A stretch of 64,000 nucleotides of DNA from GCA-2720865 sp047630275. GTDB taxonomy: Bacteria > Bdellovibrionota > Bacteriovoracia > Bacteriovoracales > Bacteriovoracaceae. A program made the translations under genes and the position numbers. Positions 8,725 through 17,126 of the stretch are shown here, piece after piece. Each line of letters opens with the position of its first letter. Within the stretch, counting starts at the first letter, position 1. Location: positions 372,001 through 436,000 of the forward strand of contig JBLHVN010000003.1 of assembly GCA_047630275.1 (NCBI GenBank). Direction: 5' to 3'. The notes beneath the pieces were generated by a model. The model was not told the DNA's origin, searched no databases, and saw only the letters and a program-made list of their open reading frames with translations.

Positions 8725-10151
8725 GCCAAAATGAAGTGCAAGACGGCGAATACAAATATGGTTTCTTCACCGATATCGAAACCGAAGAATTCCCTAAGGG
8801 ATTAAACGAAGATATCGTTCGCCGTATTAGTGCAAAAAAAGATGAGCCTGAATGGCTCTTAGATTATAGGCTTAAGGCCTTCCGCTATTGGCAAACTCTT
8901 AAGCACCCAAACTGGGCAAAGCTTAAAGTGCCTAAGATCGATTTTGAAGACCTGTATTATTATTCAGCTCCAAAGAAGAAAGTGGATCTTAAGAATCTTG
9001 ATGAAGTTGACCCCGAACTACTGGCTACTTTTGAAAAGCTTGGTATCCCTCTTGGTGAACAAAAGCGTATCACGGGCGTCGCTGTTGATGCAGTCTTTGA
9101 TTCAGTTTCAGTTGCGACTACTTATAAAGAAGAATTAGAAAAAGTTGGCGTCATCTTCTGCTCAATAAGTGAAGCGGTTAAAGATCACCCTGAACTTGTT
9201 AAGAAATACTTAGGAACTGTTGTTCCTTATACAGATAATTTCTACGCCGCTTTAAACTGCGCGGTCTTCTCCGATGGCTCATTTGTTTATATTCCTAAAG
9301 GCGTCACTTGCCCTATGGATCTATCAACTTATTTTAGAATCAACGCCAAGGAAACAGGACAATTTGAAAGAACATTAGTGATCGCTGAAGAAGGAAGCTT
9401 TGTAAATTACCTTGAAGGTTGTACAGCTCCTCAAAGAGATGAGAACCAACTCCACGCGGCTATTGTAGAATTAGTCGCCCTCGATAACGCCACTATCCGC
9501 TACTCAACTGTTCAAAACTGGTACGCGGGAAATAAAGAAGGACTTGGCGGGATCTATAACTTTGTGACTAAGCGTGGAAACTGCCTAGGAAAGAATTCCC
9601 ATATTAGCTGGACTCAAGTGGAAGCCGGATCGGCCATCACTTGGAAATACCCCGGCTGTAATTTAATTGGGGATAATTCTCAAGGTTCTTTTTATTCAGT
9701 TGCCCTGACTAATAATCATATGCAAGCAGATACAGGAACCAAGATGGTTCATATCGGTAAGAATACAAAGAGTACTATTATCTCTAAAGGAATCTCAGCA
9801 GAGCAAAGTGAGAATAATTATAGAGGTCTCGTTAAGATCATGCCTTCAGCAGATGGAGCTAAGAACTACTCTCAATGTGACTCAATGCTTGTAGGAGCAA
9901 AATGCAGCGCCAATACATTTCCTTATATTGACGTGAAAAACAATACTGCAACAGTCGAGCACGAGGCTTCGACGACGAAGATCAGTGAAGATCAACTCTT
10001 TTATCTACAGTCTCGAGGCATGGACATGGAAAAGTGTATATCCATGATCGTGAACGGTTTTTGTAGTCAGGTATTTAAAGAGCTTCCCCTAGAATTTAGT
10101 GTTGAAGCCGTAAAGTTATTAGAAATGAAATTAGAAAATTCGATTGGATAG
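8721..10151 (+). CDS. sufB: Fe-S cluster assembly scaffold SufB
   Basis: 476 aa, the usual SufB length. Characteristic blocks include YIPKGVTCPMDLSTYFRIN, the beta-helix core, and the C-terminal block HEASTTKISEDQLFYLQSRG that contacts SufC. SufB is the scaffold on which clusters are built in the cytoplasmic SufBC2D complex. It overlaps the regulator by 4 nt and is followed by sufC after 8 nt. Confidence 0.97.
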   Translation: MSQNEVQDGEYKYGFFTDIETEEFPKGLNEDIVRRISAKKDEPEWLLDYRLKAFRYWQTLKHPNWAKLKVPKIDFEDLYYYSAPKKKVDLKNLDEVDPELLATFEKLGIPLGEQKRITGVAVDAVFDSVSVATTYKEELEKVGVIFCSISEAVKDHPELVKKYLGTVVPYTDNFYAALNCAVFSDGSFVYIPKGVTCPMDLSTYFRINAKETGQFERTLVIAEEGSFVNYLEGCTAPQRDENQLHAAIVELVALDNATIRYSTVQNWYAGNKEGLGGIYNFVTKRGNCLGKNSHISWTQVEAGSAITWKYPGCNLIGDNSQGSFYSVALTNNHMQADTGTKMVHIGKNTKSTIISKGISAEQSENNYRGLVKIMPSADGAKNYSQCDSMLVGAKCSANTFPYIDVKNNTATVEHEASTTKISEDQLFYLQSRGMDMEKCISMIVNGFCSQVFKELPLEFSVEAVKLLEMKLENSIG

Positions 10152-10159
10152 GATCAGTT

Positions 10160-10930
10160 ATGATTGAAATTAAAAATTTACACGCAAAAGTTGAAGCAGA
10201 AGAAAATGGTGAGAATATTCTTAGAGGAATTAACTTAACCATTAAACCAGGTGAAGTTCACGCCATCATGGGACCTAATGGTTCTGGAAAAAGTACTCTA
10301 GCTAAGGTCATAGCAGGTCACCCGGCTTTTGAAGTAACTGATGGAAGCATAGACTTTGATATTAACAATAAAGCTGAAAACCTTCTTGAACTAGAAGCTT
10401 TTGAAAGAGCTCAAAAAGGAATCTTCCTTGGTTTTCAATACCCAGTAGAGATCCCTGGAGTAAGTAACTTCTCTTTTCTTCACGAGTCTTTTAATGAAGT
10501 TTGTAAGGCTCAGGGAGTTAATGAAATGAACGAAGAAGAATTCAGGTCATTTCTTGCTCCTAAGTTAAAACTTCTTGAAATGAACGCTAGCTTTCTTGAT
10601 CGCCCCGTCAACACTGGGTTTTCTGGTGGTGAGAAGAAGAAGAATGAAATCCTTCAAATGGCCGTTCTTAACCCACGCCTTTCACTCCTAGATGAGACAG
10701 ACTCTGGTCTTGATATTGATGCTTTAAAGATTGTCTCTAAAGGCGTTAACGCTCTAAAAAATAAATACAACGCAGTAGTCTTAGTGACTCATTACCAAAG
10801 GCTTTTAGACTATATCGTTCCTGATCATGTTCATGTTCTCTACAAAGGACAGATCATTAAATCTGGTGGTAAAGAGCTGGCCTTAGAGCTTGAAGAAAAA
10901 GGTTATGACTGGCTGACAAAGGTTCAATAA
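10160..10930 (+). CDS. sufC: Fe-S assembly ATPase SufC
   Basis: 256 aa ABC ATPase. Walker A is GPNGSGKST (around residue 39), the signature is FSGGEKKKNE, and the Walker B region LLDETDSGLDIDALK has the SufC-specific DSGLD. It powers the conformational change of the SufBC2D scaffold. Its stop overlaps the sufD start by 1 nt (TAATG), which indicates coupled translation. Confidence 0.97.
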   Translation: MIEIKNLHAKVEAEENGENILRGINLTIKPGEVHAIMGPNGSGKSTLAKVIAGHPAFEVTDGSIDFDINNKAENLLELEAFERAQKGIFLGFQYPVEIPGVSNFSFLHESFNEVCKAQGVNEMNEEEFRSFLAPKLKLLEMNASFLDRPVNTGFSGGEKKKNEILQMAVLNPRLSLLDETDSGLDIDALKIVSKGVNALKNKYNAVVLVTHYQRLLDYIVPDHVHVLYKGQIIKSGGKELALELEEKGYDWLTKVQ

Positions 10931-12174
10931 TGACAAATAGAGAATTACTAAATAAGAACATTCTAGATAAAGCTGAAGGCCTCTCACTAAAAGGTTATCG
11001 TCTTTCGGCCCTTAAGAGGTTTGAAGTCTTAGGTCTTCCTCATAAGAAGTTAGAGAACTACAAGTACACTAATGTAGATGAATTCTTTCCATCGGAGTTA
11101 GAACTCTCCCCTTCAGCTCCAAGCTTTGAAGCTGAAGATAAGCCTAACTTAGGTATAAGCTTTCATAATGGTTATCTCAATGAGAAGTCTGTAAACCTTC
11201 CTTCATCTGTGACTCTTGAAGTCTTAAATCAATCAACAGAGCCTAGTGAAGACTTTGATGCTTTAGAGAATCTTAACCTGGCCCTAAAAGAGCAAACAAT
11301 TCTTCTTACGGTAAAGGCGAACTCTTCGCTAAAGAGCCCACTATATATCAATCACTTTAGCTCTGAAGATTCTAAGAACTCAATTGTCTCAACGAGAGTA
11401 CAGATCAAAGTTGAGAAAAATAGTGTTGTTAGAATAGTTGAGAAGTTCACCTCCCCTTCAACAGAGAAATTAAACCGTAACCACTTAAGCTTTATAAGTG
11501 TTGAAGAAAATGCTAACGCTGAACATGTAAAAGTTGTCACTGAAGGTAGTGAAAGTTTTCATTTTGGTTCACTAAAGGCCACTGTGGGAAAGGATGCTTG
11601 TTTTCATAGCTTCACTTTTACAACTGGGGCTAAGCTTTCAAGAAACAATATTCAAGTTGATCTAAATGCTATTGGCGCCCGCGGAGAAGTTCATGGGCTC
11701 TACGCTCTTAGGGGAACTCAGCAATGTGACAACTTTTCAACCATCAACCACCATGTTGAAAGAACTGAATCAGAACAATTATTCAAAGCCGTTCTTGATG
11801 ATCTAAGCCACGGTATCTTTACGGGGAAGATTGTTGTTCATAGAGACGCCCAGCTTGTTAACTCAAGCCAGCTTAATAAGAACCTTCTTCTTTCTAAAAA
11901 AGCTCACGCCGATACCAGACCTCAATTAGAAGTTTATGCTGATGATGTAAAATGCGCTCACGGTGCAACTGTTGGGCAGCTTAATGACGAAGAACTCTTC
12001 TACTTAGAAAGCCGCGCCATCGCTCCAAAAGATGCCAGAGTTATGCTCTGTCACGGCTTTGTTCAAGAGGCTCTTGATAAGATTAAGAGCCTCGAAGTAA
12101 GAACTTCATTAGAAGAACTTCTCTTTGAAGAATTTGAAAAAGACATCCACACTCGTATGAGAGAGGAAGCTTAA
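10930..12174 (+). CDS. sufD: Fe-S assembly protein SufD
   Basis: 414 aa, SufB paralogue. The C-terminal block CAHGATVGQLNDEELFYLES is the SufD hallmark. It partners SufB and SufC in the scaffold complex. Gene start and stop overlap its neighbours by 1 nt each (TAATG at both ends), so the whole sufCDS set is translationally coupled. Confidence 0.96.
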   Translation: MTNRELLNKNILDKAEGLSLKGYRLSALKRFEVLGLPHKKLENYKYTNVDEFFPSELELSPSAPSFEAEDKPNLGISFHNGYLNEKSVNLPSSVTLEVLNQSTEPSEDFDALENLNLALKEQTILLTVKANSSLKSPLYINHFSSEDSKNSIVSTRVQIKVEKNSVVRIVEKFTSPSTEKLNRNHLSFISVEENANAEHVKVVTEGSESFHFGSLKATVGKDACFHSFTFTTGAKLSRNNIQVDLNAIGARGEVHGLYALRGTQQCDNFSTINHHVERTESEQLFKAVLDDLSHGIFTGKIVVHRDAQLVNSSQLNKNLLLSKKAHADTRPQLEVYADDVKCAHGATVGQLNDEELFYLESRAIAPKDARVMLCHGFVQEALDKIKSLEVRTSLEELLFEEFEKDIHTRMREEA

Positions 12175-13388
12175 TGACTGATTGGACTCAAATAAAAAAT
12201 GACTTTCCCGCCCTTAAACAAAAGGTGAATGGAAAAGATCTAATTTATTTAGATAGCGCTGCCTCTGCCTTGAAGGCCCGCCCAGTTATAGACGCTCTTC
12301 ATCTTCATTATGAAAAAGAGACCGCCAATGTTCATAGAGGAGTGCATTATCTAAGTGAACAAGGAACGAGAAAGTACGAAGAGACCCGCAAAACCGTTCA
12401 AAAGTTTATCAATGCCAAAAAAGACCTAGAAGTTATCTTTACAAAAGGAACCACAGATTCTTTAAACCTTGTAGCCTTCAGTTTTGGTGAAAGGTATATA
12501 AATGAAGGTGATGAAATCCTCATCTCTACTATGGAGCATCACTCAAATATTGTTCCTTGGCAGCTAATGGCCAAAAGAAAAGGCGCTAAGGTTATAGAGG
12601 TTCCTATTGATGACAATGGCGATATTGATCTCAATGCCTATAAAAGTCTTTTAAATGAAAGAGTTAAGTTAGTCTCCATTTGCCATATCTCAAACACCTT
12701 AGGAACTATCAATCCGATTAAAGAAATGATCAAGTTGGCCCACGAAGTAGGCGCTAAGTTTTGTGTCGACGCGGCTCAAAGTGTTCCTCATATGAAAGTT
12801 GATGTTCAAGACCTTGATTGTGACTTCTTAGCATTCTCTGGGCATAAGATCTACGGACCAACGGGAGTTGGAATCCTTTATGGTAAAGAAGAAATATTAA
12901 ATCAAATGCCCCCCTACCAAGGGGGCGGGGCCATGATTGAAAAGGTCTCTTTTCTTGAAACAACCTTTAATCATCTTCCAGAAAAGTTTGAAGCCGGAAC
13001 TCCTGCTATTGCTGAAGTCATCGCTTTAAAAGATGCAATTGATTATATCCAGTCTATTGGCTTTGAAGAGATTGAAAAGAATGAGCATGAGCTCTTAACC
13101 TACGCTACAGAAAGACTTTTAACGATAGATGGACTTAAAATTATTGGAACCGCTAAGCATAAGACTTCGGTTATTTCCTTTGTAATAAAAGACATCCACC
13201 CTCATGACCTCGGAACTTTATTGGATCAGCAAGGAATTGCTGTTAGAACAGGTCATCACTGTACTCAACCATTAATGGAGAGGTTTAATGTTAACGCAAC
13301 AATCAGAGCGTCCTTCAGCATTTACAATACTAAAGAAGATGTGGACGCGCTTATGGCCGCAACCCTTAAATCCCTCGAACTCCTCTAG
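12174..13388 (+). CDS. sufS: Cysteine desulfurase SufS
   Basis: 404 aa class V aminotransferase fold. PLP Lys225 lies in SGHKIYGPTG, and the active-site Cys363 in RTGHHCTQPLM fits group II desulfurases. It takes sulfur from cysteine as an enzyme persulfide for SufB. Group II enzymes usually need SufE or SufU; neither is in the operon as seen here, so the sulfur acceptor must be elsewhere or absent. The gene is followed after 7 nt by nfu. Confidence 0.96.
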   Translation: MTDWTQIKNDFPALKQKVNGKDLIYLDSAASALKARPVIDALHLHYEKETANVHRGVHYLSEQGTRKYEETRKTVQKFINAKKDLEVIFTKGTTDSLNLVAFSFGERYINEGDEILISTMEHHSNIVPWQLMAKRKGAKVIEVPIDDNGDIDLNAYKSLLNERVKLVSICHISNTLGTINPIKEMIKLAHEVGAKFCVDAAQSVPHMKVDVQDLDCDFLAFSGHKIYGPTGVGILYGKEEILNQMPPYQGGGAMIEKVSFLETTFNHLPEKFEAGTPAIAEVIALKDAIDYIQSIGFEEIEKNEHELLTYATERLLTIDGLKIIGTAKHKTSVISFVIKDIHPHDLGTLLDQQGIAVRTGHHCTQPLMERFNVNATIRASFSIYNTKEDVDALMAATLKSLELL

Positions 13389-13395
13389 GACCTCT

Positions 13396-13962
13396 ATGGC
13401 AAATGATCTAGACATCACTATTCAACCCACTCCTAACCCGAACGCTCTTAAGTTTATCTTAAACACTAAGGTGAAAAATGAAGGCAATTCCACTTATAAA
13501 ACTCCCATGCAATGCGGAGAAAATAAGCTGGCCCTTAACCTCTTCACTTTAAGAGGCGTTGATCAACTTCACTTCTTTGAAAATGTTGTGACGATTACAA
13601 AGTTTGGGTACGAAGAATGGGAAATCCTAGAAACACAGATCATAGAGACTCTTCAAGGCAGTATGCCAGCTCACAACCCTGATTATAATGACCCTGATCC
13701 TGAAAAAGATAGAAGAGAAAACCTTCCTCCAGAGTTAAAAGAAATTGAAGTCATTCTTGATAAGACCATTAGACCTGGCCTTCAAGGGGACGGTGGTGAT
13801 ATTCAAACCATCTCATATGAAGATAATGTTCTTCTTGTTAGATACCAAGGGGCTTGTGGAACTTGTCCATCTTCAACAACAGGAACACTTGAGGCGATCA
13901 AAGGAATCTTAAGAGATCAGTACAATCCAGAGATTGACGTTTATGTTGCTCCAGAGTGGTAA
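13396..13962 (+). CDS. nfu: NFU-type Fe-S scaffold/carrier
   Basis: 188 aa. The N-terminal NFU domain starts ITIQPTPNPNALKF; the C-terminal NifU-like domain carries the cluster-binding C154-G-T-C157. Together this is the two-domain NFU architecture that transfers 4Fe-4S clusters to targets. The ATG at 13396 is chosen because the conserved N-terminus starts here; the open frame extends 36 codons upstream into sufS with no homology. It sits where an A-type carrier or SufE/SufU often lies in other suf operons. Confidence 0.93.
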   Translation: MANDLDITIQPTPNPNALKFILNTKVKNEGNSTYKTPMQCGENKLALNLFTLRGVDQLHFFENVVTITKFGYEEWEILETQIIETLQGSMPAHNPDYNDPDPEKDRRENLPPELKEIEVILDKTIRPGLQGDGGDIQTISYEDNVLLVRYQGACGTCPSSTTGTLEAIKGILRDQYNPEIDVYVAPEW

Positions 13963-13965
13963 TTG

Positions 13966-14175
13966 ATGGAGTTTAATCCTGAGAGCCTTTATAAGATCAA
14001 AACAATGAAGATGCCCTTTGGAAAGTACGCAGGCATTGCTTTGATAGACCTCCCTGATAACTATGTCGAATGGTTCTATGAAAACGCCCTCAAAGAAAAT
14101 GAATTTAGCCGCCTCATGGCAGAGCTCTATGAAATCAAGCTAAATGGCCTTGAACCCTTGATCCGCAATCTATAA
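13966..14175 (+). CDS. DUF3820 family small protein
   Basis: 69 aa. The pattern MPFGKYAGIALIDLPDNYV then WFYENAL and YEIKLNGLEPL matches the DUF3820 family of small cytoplasmic proteins with no firm function. Three nt separate it from nfu, so it is the last gene of the suf operon. A TTG lies directly before the ATG and could serve instead, adding one residue. A role in Fe-S supply is suggested only by position. Confidence 0.85.
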   Translation: MEFNPESLYKIKTMKMPFGKYAGIALIDLPDNYVEWFYENALKENEFSRLMAELYEIKLNGLEPLIRNL

Positions 14176-14232
14176 GACCCCTATTTTATTAAAATATGAC
14201 AACCTGCGTAGTTTCACTTTAGCCTTAGGCAC

Positions 14233-14238
14233 TATAGA
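14233..14238 (+). promoter_or_regulatory. -10 box TATAGA eight nt before ATG of the coiled-coil gene
   Basis: TATAGA ends 8 nt before the ATG at 14247, with no ribosome site in between. This fits a leaderless mRNA and separates the gene from the suf operon. Confidence 0.4.
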
Positions 14239-14246
14239 ATTTTACT

Positions 14247-14963
14247 ATGCGTAAAATCTACCAAAGCTTTGAAGAATTACTAAAACAAAACCAAGGTCTC
14301 TTTAGCCTGCTTCGTAAAAAAGAAGGCAGAAAGATGGACGGAACCTTCCGCGCCATTTGGGACGCCCGTCAAGCAGAGATTGATGAATTCAAAGTCGCCG
14401 TAGATGAGCTTTATAAGCAAATCAATTTTGAGCAAAAACAAAGTAAAGAATATAAAAGCCTTTTAGAAAAATCTCTCAAAGAGAATGCGGACCAAGAAGA
14501 AAGGCTTAATAAGTTAAGCGAATTCCTTTCTATTTCGACCACGGAATTTGCAGATGAGCTCTTTCAAAAAGAAAAGATGATTTCTTATTTAAATAAGAAG
14601 TTTGAAGAAAGACTAGCTTTTGAAGAAACTCTTAATTCAGAGATCCAAAAGAAAGAGCGTTTTAGCCGTTCACTTGAATCAGCCTTTAATATGGCCCAGT
14701 CTCAAATTGGTCATGAATCTGAAGTTATAGAAAACAAAGAAAAAGCTGTGGCTGAACAATCTGTTCAGATAGACCTTCTTCTCAAAGAGATTAAGAACCT
14801 TAAGAACAAGAATCAAGAAGTTAATCAAGAACTAGAGAACACATTAAAAGAACTTGAAGAATCAAAGAGCTACGCTCGCCAATATAAGATGATTAACAAT
14901 AAGATGTCTAACGAGCTTCACCGATTGAACAATAAGGTTCACGAACTAGATCCCTTTCAATAA
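14247..14963 (+). CDS. Coiled-coil protein of unknown function
   Basis: 238 aa, no signal peptide. After a short N-terminal part (residues 1-35) nearly the whole protein is predicted coiled coil, with Glu/Lys-rich heptads such as LLKEIKNLKNKNQEVNQEL around 172-190. It ends HELDPFQ. It may be a structural or scaffold protein in the cytoplasm; nothing more specific is visible. It is tail to tail with the next gene with no gap. Confidence 0.8.
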   Translation: MRKIYQSFEELLKQNQGLFSLLRKKEGRKMDGTFRAIWDARQAEIDEFKVAVDELYKQINFEQKQSKEYKSLLEKSLKENADQEERLNKLSEFLSISTTEFADELFQKEKMISYLNKKFEERLAFEETLNSEIQKKERFSRSLESAFNMAQSQIGHESEVIENKEKAVAEQSVQIDLLLKEIKNLKNKNQEVNQELENTLKELEESKSYARQYKMINNKMSNELHRLNNKVHELDPFQ

Positions 14964-15842
14964 TTACTGACAGACTGATTTAATATTAGTGTTAAATTTT
15001 CGATCAGTTGTTATTTCATCAGATAAAGCAACAACCGCTTTCCAATTATGCTTCATTCCCGTCTTTAGATGACAGACCGCTTTTAAGATACCTTGAAAAC
15101 CAGATTCATTAAAATTTAAATTCTTCAATTTTTCAAAGACAAGGACAGTCGTGTACGGGTCCGCGCCATTTAACGAATCCTCTATAAGGGTCTGCATCTC
15201 CTCATCTGAGAGGGACTCCTTATTGATCAATTCTAAAGAGTTGATCAATGCTTTTCCTTTCATATTAGAGAGAACTTCTTTTAGCTTCCCTTTTCTATGA
15301 AGCTGAAGAGCGGCTTCTCTGGCCAATTCGCTGTTCTCACTATGGACAAAGCTCTCTAAAACTCGAGTTGGTAAGAGAAACTTAGCCTCTTTTTTTTCAT
15401 TATAAGCTTCATTTAAGAGGCTGATCAGCCTTAACTGACTCTTTCTCGCATGAGTTTGAGTTTCATCAAAATATCCATCTTCATCAGGCTCCATGCCACA
15501 AAAGTCTTTTTCTTGACAGTTTTCTAAGTTTTCAAGAAGTCCTTTTGCCTCCTCTTGCCATTTATCTTTTAGTTCAGGCAAGAGCTCTTTTATAGATCTA
15601 GAAAAATCTTGAGCCTTTTCTAGAAGGACAACCTCTGTGCTTTTCCGGGATACTTTATGGTTTAAGACTTTTAACTCAGCAACCGGATTACCTGGTGCCA
15701 GGGTCTTTATGACAACTTCTTTTACTTTATTTTTTTTGATGGGCGCTTCAGAGAAGTTCTTCTTGAGATAATATTCATTAAACAAAAAAAGAAGGGGGGC
15801 GAACCCCATTGTGAGTAAGACTTTGCGCCAAAAACCTTTCAC
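14964..15842 (-). CDS. Membrane-anchored protein of unknown function, possible HEAT-like helices
   Basis: 292 aa. One N-terminal membrane segment (VLLTMGFAPLLFLFNEYYL, 8-26) acts as signal anchor; the rest is helical and probably periplasmic. Pairs of helices around 150-280 (SELAREAALQLHRKGKLKE, SLSDEEMQTLIEDSL) recall HEAT-type repeats, and four Cys occur. The start is a GTG at 15842 behind a G-rich stretch. It follows the SLT-like gene on the same strand after about 45 nt and may be co-transcribed. Confidence 0.7.
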   Translation of the reverse strand: MKGFWRKVLLTMGFAPLLFLFNEYYLKKNFSEAPIKKNKVKEVVIKTLAPGNPVAELKVLNHKVSRKSTEVVLLEKAQDFSRSIKELLPELKDKWQEEAKGLLENLENCQEKDFCGMEPDEDGYFDETQTHARKSQLRLISLLNEAYNEKKEAKFLLPTRVLESFVHSENSELAREAALQLHRKGKLKEVLSNMKGKALINSLELINKESLSDEEMQTLIEDSLNGADPYTTVLVFEKLKNLNFNESGFQGILKAVCHLKTGMKHNWKAVVALSDEITTDRKFNTNIKSVCQ

Positions 15843-15887
15843 TTTCGCCCCCCAGAAGAGGTTTCTCGTTAAAGAAACTTCTTTATT

Positions 15888-16856
15888 TTATTTATTTAGT
15901 AATCTCTTTAATGCCACTGAGTTATTAGTTTTATTTTTCATATTGTTGATAACTTCAATAACAGCTGCCTTAACATCACCACTTAGGCGCAGGTTTAGGT
16001 CTTCATGCATACCAATAATACCAGTCTCTGGGTAAGCTAAGACTTTATCAAGGTTTCTTTTAAATCCTCTATCGTGACCTTGGTAAGCAGAGGTTAAATC
16101 AGCAAAACGACAAGCATTTTTATAAGATCCACCGTTATAATAACCACCCCAAATTCCTCTCACAAGGCTTTCGTAGTTAACAGATCCGTTTTCGTAAATA
16201 CAGTCATAGTTATTGGCAGTTCTATAGAGAGGCTCAAAACCTTTCATTAGAAAACCAAGACCATACTTCATTGTTTCATCTACTGATTCATAATTCTTAT
16301 TGGCCAAGAAAACATCATAATGCCAACGAACTGAAACTTGCATCATTCCAATATCAGTTCCGTTAGCTCCTCTAATAAGTTGCTTAAGAACTGGCTCTTT
16401 CTTTACTGATTTACATTTTTTAGGAATATAAGCGCTTCCAAAACGAGGCTGAAGATACTTCTTAAATAGCTTCTTTGTTTGACCGCCTACGTCGACACCT
16501 TGTTTTTTATCATTACAAACATCACCGTCATTTTCGACAGATCTAAAATGCATATAAAGACCTTCATGCATAGGAACTGTCATGGCCAGTGTTAGGAATG
16601 AGTAATAAGCTTCTGGATCATTCATTTTAAGATACTTTGAAGCAACATTATCAGCATTCTTCAGAAGAAGAGTCATGATATTGTTTCCGTAAGTATTCTT
16701 AACACTATCTTTATTTTCAAAGATAGGTCCTACAGTTCTTCCTTCAGGATTAATGGTAAACATCATATTATCGAGCATCTCTACTCGATTAGCATTGGCG
16801 TTTACACTTACTAGGGCCGTGCTTGATAAAAGCGCAGCAACGATCAACTTTTTCAT
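15888..16856 (-). CDS. Secreted SLT/lysozyme-like protein, putative lytic transglycosylase
   Basis: 322 aa from the ATG at 16856, which has an AGGAG ribosome site and starts a signal peptide (KKLIVAALLSSTALVSVNANA). The open frame continues 18 codons upstream without support. Glu98 in MTVPMHEGLYMHFR and the later GTDIGMMQVSVRWHYD block resemble the catalytic Glu and the GLMQ motif of SLT-type transglycosylases; YYNGGSYKNACRF fits the end of that fold. Such enzymes cut peptidoglycan. It is divergent from an L,D-transpeptidase lipoprotein, making a wall-remodelling pair. The family call is by motif only. Confidence 0.62.
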   Translation of the reverse strand: MKKLIVAALLSSTALVSVNANANRVEMLDNMMFTINPEGRTVGPIFENKDSVKNTYGNNIMTLLLKNADNVASKYLKMNDPEAYYSFLTLAMTVPMHEGLYMHFRSVENDGDVCNDKKQGVDVGGQTKKLFKKYLQPRFGSAYIPKKCKSVKKEPVLKQLIRGANGTDIGMMQVSVRWHYDVFLANKNYESVDETMKYGLGFLMKGFEPLYRTANNYDCIYENGSVNYESLVRGIWGGYYNGGSYKNACRFADLTSAYQGHDRGFKRNLDKVLAYPETGIIGMHEDLNLRLSGDVKAAVIEVINNMKNKTNNSVALKRLLNK

Positions 16857-17126
16857 TTTAAGTCTCCTATACACAATGGGTATTAAATAATTTATAGACC
16901 TAATTCCCAAAACAGCGGATATAAGTAAAACGAATACATTAATTCATGAAATCTTTATGCGCTTTGCAAAAGCCTGTAATTTTAACAGGTTACGCGTCGC
17001 GTCACGACTGGTAAACTTTACATGAACACTCCCCAAAGGAAGACAAAAATTTTGTTATTAGGTATGAGTAGCCAACTTAAAAATAAGAATGCCAAAAACT
17101 TAAAACCTTTGTGTGGGAGATAAATC

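Noticed and set aside
13288..13395. N-terminal extension of the NFU protein
   Set aside because: It overlaps sufS in another frame and has no NFU similarity; conserved sequence begins at 13396.
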